Positions 24,500 to 33,427 of a DNA stretch of 35,955 nucleotides are shown here, piece after piece; positions within the stretch are counted from its first letter, which is position 1, and each line of letters starts with the position of its first letter. This stretch comes from JAWXCE01 sp034440495 (lineage in GTDB: Bacteria; Pseudomonadota; Alphaproteobacteria; Rhizobiales; Rhodomicrobiaceae). Location of the stretch: NCBI GenBank assembly GCA_034440495.1, contig JAWXCE010000052.1, positions 1 to 35,955 of the forward strand. The letters run 5' to 3'. The notes beneath the pieces were generated by a model. The model was given only the letters and a program-made list of their open reading frames with translations, searched no databases and had not been told where the DNA came from. Made by a program: the position numbers and the translations under genes.

Positions 24500-25756
24500 A
24501 TGAGCACGGGCGACTTCAAGTCTGAATTTTTGCAAGATCTGCATAGCCGGGGATACATCAACCAGGTGACCAATGCGGCGGCGCTCGATGCGGCGGCGGC
24601 GAAAGGCGCGATCACAGCTTATATCGGCTTCGATTGCACGGCGCCCAGCCTGCACGTGGGCAACCTGATTGGCATCATGATGCTGCGCCGCCTTCAGCAG
24701 ACCGGGCACAAGCCCATCGTGCTGCTGGGCGGCGGCACGACGAAGATCGGCGATCCATCCGGCAAGGACGAAAGCCGGAAAATGCTCACGCAAAAGGATA
24801 TCGAGGCGAACAAGGCAAGCATTGGCCGCGTGTTCGCGCGCTATCTGACATTTGGCGATGGGCCGACGGACGCAATGGTCGTCGATAATGACGACTGGTT
24901 GAAAAAGCTGAGTTACATCAAATTCCTTCGCGATTACGGCCCGCACTTCACCATCAATCGCATGCTGACCTTCGACAGCGTAAAGCTCCGGCTGGAGCGC
25001 GAACAGCCGCTAACTTTCCTCGAATTCAACTACATGCTGCTCCAGGCGTATGACTATCTGGAACTCAACCGGCGCTTTGACTGCACACTGCAAATGGGCG
25101 GCTCCGATCAATGGGGCAACATTATCAATGGCGTCGAGCTGACGCGCCGGGTGGATAACCGCGAAGTGTTCGGCCTCACGACCGCGTTGCTCTCCACGTC
25201 ATCCGGCGCGAAGATGGGCAAAACCGCCAAGGGCGCGGTGTGGCTGAACGCCGATAGCCTCAGCCCATACGATTACTGGCAGTTCTGGCGCAACGCCGCG
25301 GATGCCGATGTCGGACGTTTCCTGCGCCTCTACACCGACTTGCCGCTAGATAAGATCACCCGGTTGGAAGCGCTTCAGGGCGCGGAAATCAACGAGGCGA
25401 AAAAGGTGCTGGCGACTGAAGCGACCTCGCTTTGCCATGGCCGTGAGGCAGCGGACGAAGCGGCCGAAACCGCGCGGCGTGCATTTGTGGATGGCGATGC
25501 GGCGGAAGGCTTGCCGACAATTGAAATCGCGAAAGCCGAACTGACGGAGGGTGTGAGCCTCCTGCACATACTGACGCGGGCAGGGCTTGCGGCATCGAAC
25601 GGCGAGGCCAAGCGCCTGGTGCAGGGAAACGGAGTCCGCATCAACGACGAACCGGTGAGCGATGAGCGTCGCAAGCTGAACGCAGACGATCTGCAAAATG
25701 GCGTTGTAAAGCTCTCACTCGGTAAGAAACGGCACGCGCTGTTAAAATCGATGTAA
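24500..25756 (+). CDS. tyrS: Tyrosyl-tRNA synthetase
   Basis: The 418-residue class I synthetase has the HIGH motif as HVGN (residues 52-55), the KMSKS equivalent KMGKT near residue 236, tyrosine-binding YIGFDCTAPS and LLQAYDYLELNRRF segments, and a C-terminal S4 RNA-binding domain (about 355-418). It charges tRNA-Tyr. In-frame ATGs at 24416 and 24467 exist, but 24500 gives the family's usual length, although no strong ribosome site precedes any of them. It is divergent from anmK; the 3' end overlaps antisense to the truncated PBP-like gene. Confidence 0.95.
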   Translation: MSTGDFKSEFLQDLHSRGYINQVTNAAALDAAAAKGAITAYIGFDCTAPSLHVGNLIGIMMLRRLQQTGHKPIVLLGGGTTKIGDPSGKDESRKMLTQKDIEANKASIGRVFARYLTFGDGPTDAMVVDNDDWLKKLSYIKFLRDYGPHFTINRMLTFDSVKLRLEREQPLTFLEFNYMLLQAYDYLELNRRFDCTLQMGGSDQWGNIINGVELTRRVDNREVFGLTTALLSTSSGAKMGKTAKGAVWLNADSLSPYDYWQFWRNAADADVGRFLRLYTDLPLDKITRLEALQGAEINEAKKVLATEATSLCHGREAADEAAETARRAFVDGDAAEGLPTIEIAKAELTEGVSLLHILTRAGLAASNGEAKRLVQGNGVRINDEPVSDERRKLNADDLQNGVVKLSLGKKRHALLKSM

Positions 25757-26114
25757 AGATTACGTTCACCAACTGCAGCTCTTGCTCCGCCGTGTAGCGA
25801 TCGGACGCAGCGGCAATGTCCGCCTGCCCGGCAAAAAGCGCTGTTTGACCCGTTTCCGTGCCTTTCGCGAAAATCGCAAAACTTTCACGCTTTTCTCCGG
25901 CCACCGAAACGTCGATGACAATGCTGCCCTCCTTGCCTTGCCTCGTCTGACAAGTCGCGCGGGGGATGCTAAGGCACCAGCTTTCCACCAGCTTCGGGGT
26001 GAGAAGGCTATTCATGGTGTTGAAGCCGTGAATTGCGATAATGTTGTCATTGGCTTTTGCATGCAGAGCAAAGACCACTGCGCACATAAGAAGTAACAGC
26101 TTGAAGAGTCGCAT
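25641..26114 (-). pseudogene. Truncated PstS-like periplasmic phosphate-binding domain gene
   Basis: The leftward ORF starts with a signal peptide (MRLFKLLLLMCAVVFALHAKA-ND) and continues with a strand and loop (IIAIHGFNTMNSLLTPKLVESW) and a later FAKGTETGQTALFAGQADIAAASDRYTAEQE segment. These match the opening of PstS-like phosphate-binding proteins, where the equivalents are IHGSNTIG and GSSTAFxAL-x-GxADIGMASR. Family members are usually well over 250 residues, whereas here only about 115 residues remain before the frame enters tyrS in antisense. The two motif regions are degraded (GTETGQ in place of GSSTAF). It looks like a remnant truncated at the tyrS 3' end. Confidence 0.6.
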
Positions 26115-26179
26115 TTATCACTCCGTAAATAGGAGAATAGCTGCGACTAATGACATTTTAATAAAACTTCAGCTACTGT

Positions 26180-26896
26180 TTAAGCCGTCGCCTCGCGCAA
26201 AAGCTTATCCACCACGGCGGGGACGATTTGCGTCGCGGGGCCATGCACCCCCTGATGAAAGAGCGTTACGCCCTCGGATGGCTCCAGATTCAGCTCGATG
26301 GTGCGCGCGCCCGCATGCCTCGCCAGCGCCACAAAACCGGCGGCGGGATAGACGGTGCCGCTCGTGCCGATGGACAAAAACAGGTCGCAACTGGAAAGCG
26401 CAGCACCGATACGCTCCATATGATAGGGCATTTCCCCGAACCAAACGACATCGGGCCGCATCTGTCCTTCCGAGCCGCATGACGGACATTTGCTTGTCAT
26501 GGCGATATCTTCAAATCCCCAATCGTGCCGCTCCTTGCAAGCGCTGCACAGCGCCCTTAAAATTTCGCCGTGCATGTGGATCAGGTTGCGCGCGCCCGCC
26601 ATCGAATGGAGCGGGTCGATGTTCTGCGTCACGATCAGCACGTTTCCGGGATAATACTGCTCAAGCCTGGCGAGCGCGATGTGAGCGGCGTTGGGCTTTA
26701 CGGCGGCATTGCGACGGCGGCGCTCGTTGTAGAAATCCAGCACCAGCGCCGGATTGCGCATATAGCCCTCAATCGTCGCCACATCCTCGACCTTATACTT
26801 TTCCCAAAGTCCGTCGGCGTCTCGAAATGTTGCGAGGCCCGATTCCTTTGAAAGCCCTGCGCCCGTTAAAATGACGATATGCTGATATGCAGCCAT
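26180..26896 (-). CDS. cobB: NAD-dependent protein deacylase (sirtuin, CobB type)
   Basis: The 238-residue protein has all sirtuin elements: NAD-binding GAGLSKESGLATFRD (from residue 12), TQNIDPLHSMAG, the catalytic histidine in IHMHGE, two CxxC zinc pairs (CSAC and CPSC), VVWFGEMP, and IGTSGTVYPAAGF. The Tyr and Arg of the FYNERRR segment correspond to the residues that let E. coli CobB and SIRT5 remove succinyl groups as well as acetyl groups, so desuccinylase activity is plausible. It removes acyl groups from lysines with consumption of NAD. It is divergent from the methyltransferase gene, with 77 bp between starts. Confidence 0.94.
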   Translation of the reverse strand: MAAYQHIVILTGAGLSKESGLATFRDADGLWEKYKVEDVATIEGYMRNPALVLDFYNERRRRNAAVKPNAAHIALARLEQYYPGNVLIVTQNIDPLHSMAGARNLIHMHGEILRALCSACKERHDWGFEDIAMTSKCPSCGSEGQMRPDVVWFGEMPYHMERIGAALSSCDLFLSIGTSGTVYPAAGFVALARHAGARTIELNLEPSEGVTLFHQGVHGPATQIVPAVVDKLLREATA

Positions 26897-26973
26897 GTGT
26901 TTTTTCTCGCTAATGATCTAAATAAAGCACAACACGTTGCAATAATGACGAACTTATAAGGAGTCGGAGAAGA

Positions 26974-28032
26974 ATGGCGAATCGGGTTGAAGCTTACGCG
27001 CATCTCGCAGGACAAACATTACGCACAGGCTGGTATGCCGCTATTGTCAGCGCACTCGCTGCTGCCGCACGCCGGACGGGCAACCTGCCTGCGCCATACA
27101 CGCCGACCAGACCAGCGCCACAGCGAGGCGAGCTTTTCCGCGAGGTGCTCCAGCTTCAGAAGCAGGATGCCGATAATGTTAGAAACGGGATTTATCCAGC
27201 TCCCATCAACGACGAGTCTTTTGTAAAGCACATAGCGGCGCTCCGGATGCTGTTTGCCGATTTGCCGCGCTCGAATGAACGCCGTGAAGCTGGCCGCGGC
27301 GAAGAGGCTGCGCAATTGCCTCAGGCCGCTGGCCTCCCGGAATATTATACCCGCAACTTCCATTACCAGACCGATGGCTATTTGAGCGCGGAGTCGGCCA
27401 AGCTTTACGATATTCAAGTGGAAACGCTGTTCCTTGGCTCAGGCGCGGCCATGCGGCGTCAGGGGCTGCCGCCAATCGCCGAGTTTGTGCGAGGCAAGGA
27501 TCAGCGCACGCTTTCGCTGGTGGATGTGGCGTGCGGCACCGGGCGGTATTTGGAGCAGATCGCACAGGCGTTTCCGGCTATGCCTCTTACTGGCGTAGAC
27601 TTGTCGGCGGCCTATGTGGATGAGGCGACCGCATACCTCGCCGGGCGCCGCAATGTCAAAGTAATGCAGGGTAATGCCGAATCCCTGCCGCTGCCTTCGG
27701 AAAGCCAGGACATCGCCACCTGCGTTTTCCTATTCCATGAATTGCCCCACGATGTGCGGCGAACTGTTGTGTCCGAGATCGCCCGCGTCTTGAAGCCCGG
27801 CGGACTGTTCGTGTTCATCGATAGCCTTCAGTGGGGCGATCGTGAGGGTTATGACGGCCTGCTCGAAGGCTTCCCGCAACGCTTTCACGAGCCTTATTAC
27901 GAGAACTATCTAGGGGATGATATGGCCGCGCTTTTCGCCTCTAAAGGGTTAACGCCGGTGCAAAGTTTCAACGCTTTCCTATCCAAGGTTGTGGTTTGCC
28001 GCAAGCCCCTGGATGCGGCCCACGTGCAATGA
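26974..28032 (+). CDS. UbiE-like class I SAM-dependent methyltransferase
   Basis: The 352-residue protein has an N-terminal helical extension of about 180 residues before a standard methyltransferase core: motif I VDVACGTGRYLEQIA (about residues 187-201), acidic loop LTGVDLSAAYVDEA, NAESLPLPSESQDIATC near 230 and ARVLKPGGLFVFIDSLQ near 270. The extension contains the YYTRNFHYQTDGYLS segment, which is common to a subgroup found in Alphaproteobacteria and Cyanobacteria and probably shapes the substrate pocket. The acceptor is unknown. GGAG lies before the ATG at 26974. The stop overlaps the start of the DUF606 gene (ATGA). Confidence 0.85.
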   Translation: MANRVEAYAHLAGQTLRTGWYAAIVSALAAAARRTGNLPAPYTPTRPAPQRGELFREVLQLQKQDADNVRNGIYPAPINDESFVKHIAALRMLFADLPRSNERREAGRGEEAAQLPQAAGLPEYYTRNFHYQTDGYLSAESAKLYDIQVETLFLGSGAAMRRQGLPPIAEFVRGKDQRTLSLVDVACGTGRYLEQIAQAFPAMPLTGVDLSAAYVDEATAYLAGRRNVKVMQGNAESLPLPSESQDIATCVFLFHELPHDVRRTVVSEIARVLKPGGLFVFIDSLQWGDREGYDGLLEGFPQRFHEPYYENYLGDDMAALFASKGLTPVQSFNAFLSKVVVCRKPLDAAHVQ

Positions 28033-28478
28033 TCCCTGTTTATATCGCGCTCGCCGCGCTGGCGGGCGCGCTTTTGCCATTTCAAGCGCTCATCAACGCC
28101 CGCATCGCTGCGCAGTTAAGCGGCGGGCCGATGATGGGCGTGCTGGTCAATTTCGTGGTCGGCACGGCTGCAGTATCGCTCGCGCTTATAGTCATGCGCG
28201 CTCCCTTCCCCGCCATGACGCAAATAACCTCCGCGCCGTGGTGGGCGTGGATTGGCGGGCTTATGGGGGCATTTTTCGTGCTAACGGCCACGCTCACAGT
28301 TCATAAACTTGGAGCGGCTGGATTGTCGGCGGTCATTATCGCCGGCCAACTCATCAGCGCGCTTGCGCTCGACCACTTCGGCCTGTTTGGCTCATCGAAC
28401 GGCCTTACAGCATCCCGCGTCGCGGGGGCTGCGTTCCTGCTCGTCGGCGTCTATCTCATACTGCGCCCAACAGCTTGA
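28029..28478 (+). CDS. DUF606 (YdcZ-type DMT) small membrane protein
   Basis: The 149-residue protein has five hydrophobic helices and starts MIPVYIALAALAGALLPFQALINARIA, the diagnostic opening of DUF606/EamA-related short transporters of the drug/metabolite superfamily, with GGLMGAFFVLTATLTVHKLGA and VIIAGQLISALALDHFGLFG also matching. These half-size proteins are thought to dimerise; the substrate is unknown. The ATG at 28029 overlaps the methyltransferase stop by four bases (ATGA), so they are translationally coupled. The 3' end overlaps the convergent Clp N-domain gene by 28 bp. Confidence 0.9.
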   Translation: MIPVYIALAALAGALLPFQALINARIAAQLSGGPMMGVLVNFVVGTAAVSLALIVMRAPFPAMTQITSAPWWAWIGGLMGAFFVLTATLTVHKLGAAGLSAVIIAGQLISALALDHFGLFGSSNGLTASRVAGAAFLLVGVYLILRPTA

Positions 28479-29863
28479 ATGATTTGAGGGCCGAAGCGGA
28501 GGGCCGTCTCGCCCAGCACAGCGCCGGTTATAAGGAGAAAAATCCATAGCAGCAGCTTGCGAAAGCCTCGTCCATAATTGGCGCGAACGCGCACTTCTAT
28601 CGTCTGGTCGGGCATCACCACGTCGCCCGACATGCCATTATCATCGATGCTACGGGCCGAGGCGACGAGCTGAAGGCGCCGCGCCCCTGAAGCTGTTGGG
28701 GTTAAGGTCCAGCGCCAGCGGCCAAACCGTTCGGTTTCGAGAAAACTCGGGCGGTCGAAAATCCATTGGGTCTCGGCCGACACCGTTTCAATCGTGAAAC
28801 CTCCATCGGGCGCCTTCAGCGTCACAGTCATCGCCCGCGTTACGATCACGTCGTGGGCGTCCGCCGCGCTCTGCCCCTGTAAATCCTGGAATAGCGCGAC
28901 AGTTTCCTCGCGCGAAATGCGCACTTCTATCAGCGCCGCGCCGCCCTTGCGCATTTTGCGCGGTATGTTTTCCGTCAGCTTGCCGCTCGCTTTGCTAACC
29001 ACCAGCGCGCGGGCAGCGCTTACCGGTTGTGGCTGTTCGGGGGATGTAGCGGGCCTAACATTGTCGAGTGCGTTGCTCAATTTTCGCGCGTAACGAGGCG
29101 GTGGCGACGGCTGCATTACGGGAGCGAAAGCTGCGACGTTGAAAGGGGTTTCGGATTGCGGCTGACTCTTGACCTGACCATTGTGGCGCTGCTCGGGCCG
29201 GAGAGACGCAGGCGGAACATGACGCGCTGGCGCGGGTGCTGGCTTGTTCACATCTTTCAAACCGCGATCTTGGCGATCGTGCATTTGACGGGAGTTCGAC
29301 AGCATATCTTCGAGTTTGGGTTCGCTGAACGACCTGGGTGAAGCAGCCCGCGATGAGGATGGCGCATCGGGCGCGGGCGCTTCCCGGTATGGCGCATGTT
29401 TGCGTTTACTGCGATTGGCGTAAATCCAGCCCATGGCTTGCGAAACGCCAAGGCCATACTGGCGGAGGAGACCAGCCGCCACGCTATCGCTTTCCGTGGT
29501 CAGCGCCGCGACGACAAATGCCCCATCAACTTCGGCATACGATTTTCCGGCGCCCGACGTCGCGATTTGCAAAATCCGGTCAAGTTTATAGCTCGGGCGG
29601 AGATCCGTGTTCCCCGGCGCATATAACGTCGAGAGAAAGCGGTTTACGACATCGGCGGCGCGGGCGCGAAGCGATTCAATATCCGCATTGACGTCGCGCA
29701 AAAGCAGCACTGCGTCCTGATCGTCCATAAGCGCCAGTAGCAAATGCTCCAGCGTCACATACCGATGGGAGCGCTGCTGCGCGAAAGCGGCGGCGCGGCG
29801 CAGCGTCATGATCAGCACAGGTGATTGCGGCGCGGTGGCCGACAGTCCAGCAGTGTCATTCAT
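28451..29863 (-). CDS. Membrane-anchored Clp N-domain protein lacking an ATPase
   Basis: The start at 29863 gives 470 residues; an ATG at 29911 adds 16. Residues from about 15 to 140 form a Clp N-terminal double-helix repeat (VLIMTLRRAAAFAQQRSHRYVTLEHLLLALMDD, then GAFVVAALTTESDSVAAGLLRQYG), the substrate/adaptor-binding module of ClpA/ClpB. No Walker A or B motif or AAA domain follows. A long low-complexity Pro/Ser/Gln/Arg linker (about 160-300) leads to a beta-rich domain (about 305-440), and a C-terminal transmembrane helix (LLLWIFLLITGAVLGETAL) anchors the protein. Such an arrangement would present a Clp-type recognition domain at the membrane. The function is not known to me. Confidence 0.8.
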   Translation of the reverse strand: MNDTAGLSATAPQSPVLIMTLRRAAAFAQQRSHRYVTLEHLLLALMDDQDAVLLLRDVNADIESLRARAADVVNRFLSTLYAPGNTDLRPSYKLDRILQIATSGAGKSYAEVDGAFVVAALTTESDSVAAGLLRQYGLGVSQAMGWIYANRSKRKHAPYREAPAPDAPSSSRAASPRSFSEPKLEDMLSNSRQMHDRQDRGLKDVNKPAPAPARHVPPASLRPEQRHNGQVKSQPQSETPFNVAAFAPVMQPSPPPRYARKLSNALDNVRPATSPEQPQPVSAARALVVSKASGKLTENIPRKMRKGGAALIEVRISREETVALFQDLQGQSAADAHDVIVTRAMTVTLKAPDGGFTIETVSAETQWIFDRPSFLETERFGRWRWTLTPTASGARRLQLVASARSIDDNGMSGDVVMPDQTIEVRVRANYGRGFRKLLLWIFLLITGAVLGETALRFGPQIIQAVGRSMR

Positions 29864-30064
29864 ATGCGCACTCACAAACTGACTGCCATTCCATACATAA
29901 AATGAATTCAATCCGGTGTAATAAATAAAACTGTAATTAAATTCTACAGCAAAACGATGGCAGCAATTGACAGTGGCAATTTTACCTCAGCAACCTGTGG
30001 CTATGGTATTTTCCGTCTGGCCAACAGCGGGGCCACGAGGCATAAATAATAAAAAAGGGGCAAA

Positions 30065-30982
30065 ATGACCGGTATCTTAGAACAACAGCCGCCTGAAACC
30101 TTACCGCCCTTGCGCCACGCTGAAATTCTGGCTGAAGCGCTTCCCTTCATGCAGCGTTACGACCGCGAGATTGTGGTTGTCAAATACGGCGGCCACGCCA
30201 TGGGCAACTCGCAGTTGGCGGAGGATTTCGCCCAGGACATTGTGTTGTTGGAGCAATCTGGCGTAAAGCCAATCGTGGTGCACGGCGGTGGCCCGCAAAT
30301 CGGCGCAATGCTTGAAAAGCTCAAAATCAAAAGCGAATTTGCCGACGGCCTGCGCATCACCGATGCGGCCACGGTCGATATTGTCGAGATGGTTCTGGCT
30401 GGCTCGATCAACAAACAGATCGTTGCCGAGATCAACCGCATGGGCGGCAAAGCGTGCGGCATCTCCGGCAAAGACGGCAATCTGATGATCGCCAAAAAGC
30501 TGGAGCGCACCGTGCGCGATCCATCGTCAAACATCGAACGCATCATCGACCTGGGCTTTGTCGGCGACCCGGAGACGGTCAATCCGCACATTTTGGATGT
30601 CATCACGGCGGGCGACATGATCCCGGTGGTGGCGCCTATTGGCGTTTCGAGCGACGGCGTGACCTATAACATTAACGCCGACACCTTCGCCGCCGCCATC
30701 GCGTGCGCTATGAAAGCGAAGCGCCTGCTGCTGCTGACCGACGTGCCCGGGGTGCTCGACAAAAACGGCCGGCTGATCGACCAGATCACCATCGCCGAAG
30801 CACGCGCGCTCATGATCGACGGCACCATTTCGGGCGGCATGATTCCTAAGGTCGAAAGTTGCATCGAGGTGATCGAGGCGGGCGTCGAGGGCGTCGTTAT
30901 CATCGATGGCCGTGTGCCGCACTGCGTGCTGTTGGAGCTGTTCACACAGCACGGCGCGGGCACGCTATTTGTACGCGGCTAA
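30065..30982 (+). CDS. argB: Acetylglutamate kinase
   Basis: The 305-residue amino-acid kinase phosphorylates N-acetyl-L-glutamate in arginine synthesis. The lysine-containing VVVKYGGHAMGN (about residue 37), IVVHGGGPQIGAML, and nucleotide-site LLLLTDVPGVLDKNG are all intact, and the N-terminal extension helix (residues 12-35) is of the type found in arginine-sensitive enzymes, so feedback inhibition by arginine is likely. AGGGG before the ATG at 30065 supports the start. It is divergent from the Clp N-domain gene and followed 25 bp later by comF. Confidence 0.96.
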   Translation: MTGILEQQPPETLPPLRHAEILAEALPFMQRYDREIVVVKYGGHAMGNSQLAEDFAQDIVLLEQSGVKPIVVHGGGPQIGAMLEKLKIKSEFADGLRITDAATVDIVEMVLAGSINKQIVAEINRMGGKACGISGKDGNLMIAKKLERTVRDPSSNIERIIDLGFVGDPETVNPHILDVITAGDMIPVVAPIGVSSDGVTYNINADTFAAAIACAMKAKRLLLLTDVPGVLDKNGRLIDQITIAEARALMIDGTISGGMIPKVESCIEVIEAGVEGVVIIDGRVPHCVLLELFTQHGAGTLFVRG

Positions 30983-31007
30983 CGATATTAAAATCGGCGA
31001 CGCTGAG

Positions 31008-31826
31008 ATGACAAATGACTATTTGACGGGCGAAACGCCGCTGGGGCCAGCGAGACGACTCCGGCTAGCCGCAGTGAAGCGTTGGCTTGCGTCCACCGCA
31101 CACTACGCCGCCGATCTGGCGCTCCCGCCAGTGTGCATCGCCTGCCGCTCCCCGCTTGATGCGCATGGGGCGCTATGTCCGCCGTGCTGGTCCGGCATTG
31201 AGTTCGTGCGGACGCCGCTGTGCTACCGGCTAGGCGTGCCGCTGCCATTCAGCGACGGCGCCATCACGATTTCCGCACAGGCGCTGGCCGATCCGCCGGT
31301 TTTTGCCCGCGCTCGCGCCGCGACCATTTACACCGGCGTCATGCGCCGCCTCGTACATGCGCTGAAATACGAGGACCGGCACGAGGCGACGCGCTTTCTG
31401 TCGAGGCTCATGGCGGAGGCGGGGCGCGAATTGCTGCGCGATGCCGATGCGCTCATCCCTATCCCTTTGAGCCGGACGCGGCTGCGCACGCGCCGCTTTA
31501 ATCAATCCGCTGAACTGGCGCGGTGCCTTAGCCGAATCTCTGGCATGACCTTCGAGCCGCTCGCGCTCATCCGCAACCGCGATACGGCGAGCCAGGTGGG
31601 GTTAACGCTCGACAGGCGACGCGCGAACGTTGCAGGTGCTTTCGCCGTGCCTCCACGCTGGCGCAGCCGCGTTGAGGGGCGCAGCATTGTGCTTGTCGAT
31701 GATGTCATTACCACAGGCTCCACGGCGAACGCCTGCGCCTCCGCGCTCCTCGCCGCTGGCGCGGCTTCGGTGGACGTGCTGGCTCTTGCCCTTGTTTCCG
31801 GGCCACCCAATTTCTATGATCGTTAA
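31008..31826 (+). CDS. comF: ComF-family phosphoribosyltransferase-like protein
   Basis: The 272-residue protein (ATG at 31008; upstream codons overlap argB) has a four-cysteine zinc ribbon (C43, C46, C57, C60), then a PRTase fold ending in the PRPP-binding motif VLVDDVITTGST followed by ASALLAAGAASVDVLALA. ComF proteins act in the cytoplasmic stage of DNA uptake or recombination in naturally competent bacteria; in Alphaproteobacteria the gene is widespread outside competence loci. It heads the run comF - glutaredoxin - nitrilase - DUF1178, with 25 bp to the next gene. Confidence 0.93.
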   Translation: MTNDYLTGETPLGPARRLRLAAVKRWLASTAHYAADLALPPVCIACRSPLDAHGALCPPCWSGIEFVRTPLCYRLGVPLPFSDGAITISAQALADPPVFARARAATIYTGVMRRLVHALKYEDRHEATRFLSRLMAEAGRELLRDADALIPIPLSRTRLRTRRFNQSAELARCLSRISGMTFEPLALIRNRDTASQVGLTLDRRRANVAGAFAVPPRWRSRVEGRSIVLVDDVITTGSTANACASALLAAGAASVDVLALALVSGPPNFYDR

Positions 31827-31851
31827 ACCTTTGAGCGCAGAACAGGAACAT

Positions 31852-32109
31852 ATGGCAGACATTACTATCTACACAGGCTTGTTTTGCGGGTACTGCGCAC
31901 GGGCGAAAGCGATGCTGACGAAAAAGGGCGCGACGTTCACCGAGATTGACGTTTCCGCCAGCTCGCAAAAGCGCGAGGAAATGGTGGCGCGCGCCGGTGG
32001 CCGCCAAACCGTGCCGCAAATTTTCATCGGAGACCGTCATGTCGGCGGTTCTGACGACCTTCAGGCGCTTGATGCAAAAGGTGAACTGGACAGCCTGCTC
32101 GTAAGCTGA
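31852..32109 (+). CDS. grxC: Glutaredoxin 3
   Basis: The 85-residue dithiol glutaredoxin has the active site C12-G-Y-C15, the cis-proline tract RQTVPQIFIGD and the GGSDDLQAL glutathione-binding turn. It reduces protein disulfides with electrons from glutathione. The start ATG at 31852 has AGGA four bases upstream; an in-frame ATG at 31819 would overlap comF. It is the second gene of the comF run and sits 40 bp before the nitrilase. Confidence 0.95.
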   Translation: MADITIYTGLFCGYCARAKAMLTKKGATFTEIDVSASSQKREEMVARAGGRQTVPQIFIGDRHVGGSDDLQALDAKGELDSLLVS

Positions 32110-32149
32110 GATCATTCCGGGTTGAGAGCGCCTCGAAGGATTAAAGATT

Positions 32150-32998
32150 ATGGCGGCAGATGTGACGTTCCGGGCGGGCCTCGTGCAAATGCGCTCAGGC
32201 CGCGATCAAGCGCAAAATATCGAACAGGCCGTAACGCTTATCCGTGAGGCGGCGGCGGGCGGCGCGCAGTATGTGCAGACGCCTGAAAACACCGCGCTGA
32301 TGGAGCGTGACACTGAAAAACTGCTTGCCACCTTGCGCTCAGAGCCGGAAACCGAAGCTCTCATAGAGTTCTGCCGTCTAGCCGACGAACTCGAAATCTG
32401 GCTGCATGTCGGCTCGCTCGCGATCCTGGTAGGCGAAGGACGCGCGGCGAACCGCTCGTTTCTCATTACTCCCAAAGGCGCCATCGCGGCGCGCTACGAT
32501 AAAATTCATATGTTCGACGTGGATTTGCCCGGCGGCGAAACACACCGCGAGTCCACAACATATCAACCCGGCACGCGCGCCATATTGGCGAAATTACCGT
32601 GGGGCGTGCTCGGCATGACCACGTGCTACGATTTGCGCTTTCCCGAGCAGTTCAAAGCGCTCGCCATGGCAGGGGCGAGTTTTATCACTGTGCCCTCCGC
32701 TTTCACGAAACAAACGGGCGAGGCGCACTGGCATATCCTGCTGCGAGCGCGCGCGATTGAGACCGGTAGCTATATTCTGGCGGCGGCGCAGGGCGGACGG
32801 CACGAGGCCGGGCGCACGACGTATGGCCACAGCCTGATCGTGTCCCCTTGGGGTGAAATTCTAGCGGAGGGCGGAACCGAGCCAGGGGTTTTTATCGCGG
32901 ATATCACTCCCGCGAAAGTTTTAGAAGTGCGCGCGCGAATTCCCGTCCTCTCGCATGTCACGCCCTTCGATTTGGGCATGGCGGGAGACGGGGCTTGA
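32150..32998 (+). CDS. Nitrilase-family amidase (Nit1/NIT2-like)
   Basis: The 282-residue carbon-nitrogen hydrolase has the complete catalytic triad: E46 (PENTALME), K118 (RYDKIHMFD) and C159 (TTCYDLRFPEQ). The FDVDLPGGETHRES segment is characteristic of the Nit1 branch, which removes the amide from deaminated glutathione, a metabolite-repair step; the position beside a glutathione-dependent glutaredoxin fits this but does not prove it. The stop overlaps the DUF1178 start (TTGA). Confidence 0.92.
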   Translation: MAADVTFRAGLVQMRSGRDQAQNIEQAVTLIREAAAGGAQYVQTPENTALMERDTEKLLATLRSEPETEALIEFCRLADELEIWLHVGSLAILVGEGRAANRSFLITPKGAIAARYDKIHMFDVDLPGGETHRESTTYQPGTRAILAKLPWGVLGMTTCYDLRFPEQFKALAMAGASFITVPSAFTKQTGEAHWHILLRARAIETGSYILAAAQGGRHEAGRTTYGHSLIVSPWGEILAEGGTEPGVFIADITPAKVLEVRARIPVLSHVTPFDLGMAGDGA

Positions 32999-33399
32999 TT
33001 AAATACAGTTTGCGCTGCGGGGCGGGCCATGACTTCGAGGGATGGTTCCAAAGCTCGGCAGCATACGACGCGCAAGCTGACGAGGGCTTGCTCACCTGCG
33101 CAGTTTGCGGCGTGCGGCAAGTCGCCAAAGCGCCAATGGCGCCGCAGATCATGAAACGCAGCACCGCCGCCGTCGCCCCGCCCGAAGTGATGAAAGCTCT
33201 GCGCGAGATGCGCGCCGCCGTCATCAGACAGTCTGAAAACGTGGGCGAGAAGTTTGCGGAAGTAGCGCGCAAAATCCATTATGATGAAGCCCCAGCCCGC
33301 AGCATCCGCGGCCAGGCGTCAATGGCCGAGGCGGTAGAGCTGCGCGAGGAGGGCATCGAGGTAATGCCCCTCCCAACCTTGCCCGAGGATCAGAACTAA
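32995..33399 (+). CDS. DUF1178 family protein
   Basis: The 134-residue protein starts at TTG 32995, overlapping the nitrilase stop (TTGA), and begins MIKYSLRCGAGHDFEGWFQSS, the DUF1178 signature, with a second cysteine pair in CAVCG (about residues 37-41). The four cysteines may bind a metal. It carries the charged C-terminal half common to this small alphaproteobacterial/betaproteobacterial family (YDEAPARSIRGQA near residue 97). Function is unknown; the fixed neighbourhood with the nitrilase and glutaredoxin is conserved. Confidence 0.92.
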   Translation: MIKYSLRCGAGHDFEGWFQSSAAYDAQADEGLLTCAVCGVRQVAKAPMAPQIMKRSTAAVAPPEVMKALREMRAAVIRQSENVGEKFAEVARKIHYDEAPARSIRGQASMAEAVELREEGIEVMPLPTLPEDQN

Positions 33400-33427
33400 C
33401 GTCGCGTGCATAAAACTGGACGCTGGC

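Noticed and set aside
26041..26874. Rightward ORF of 277 codons
   Set aside because: Antisense to the sirtuin gene, Arg/Pro/Ala/Cys-rich, no ribosome site.
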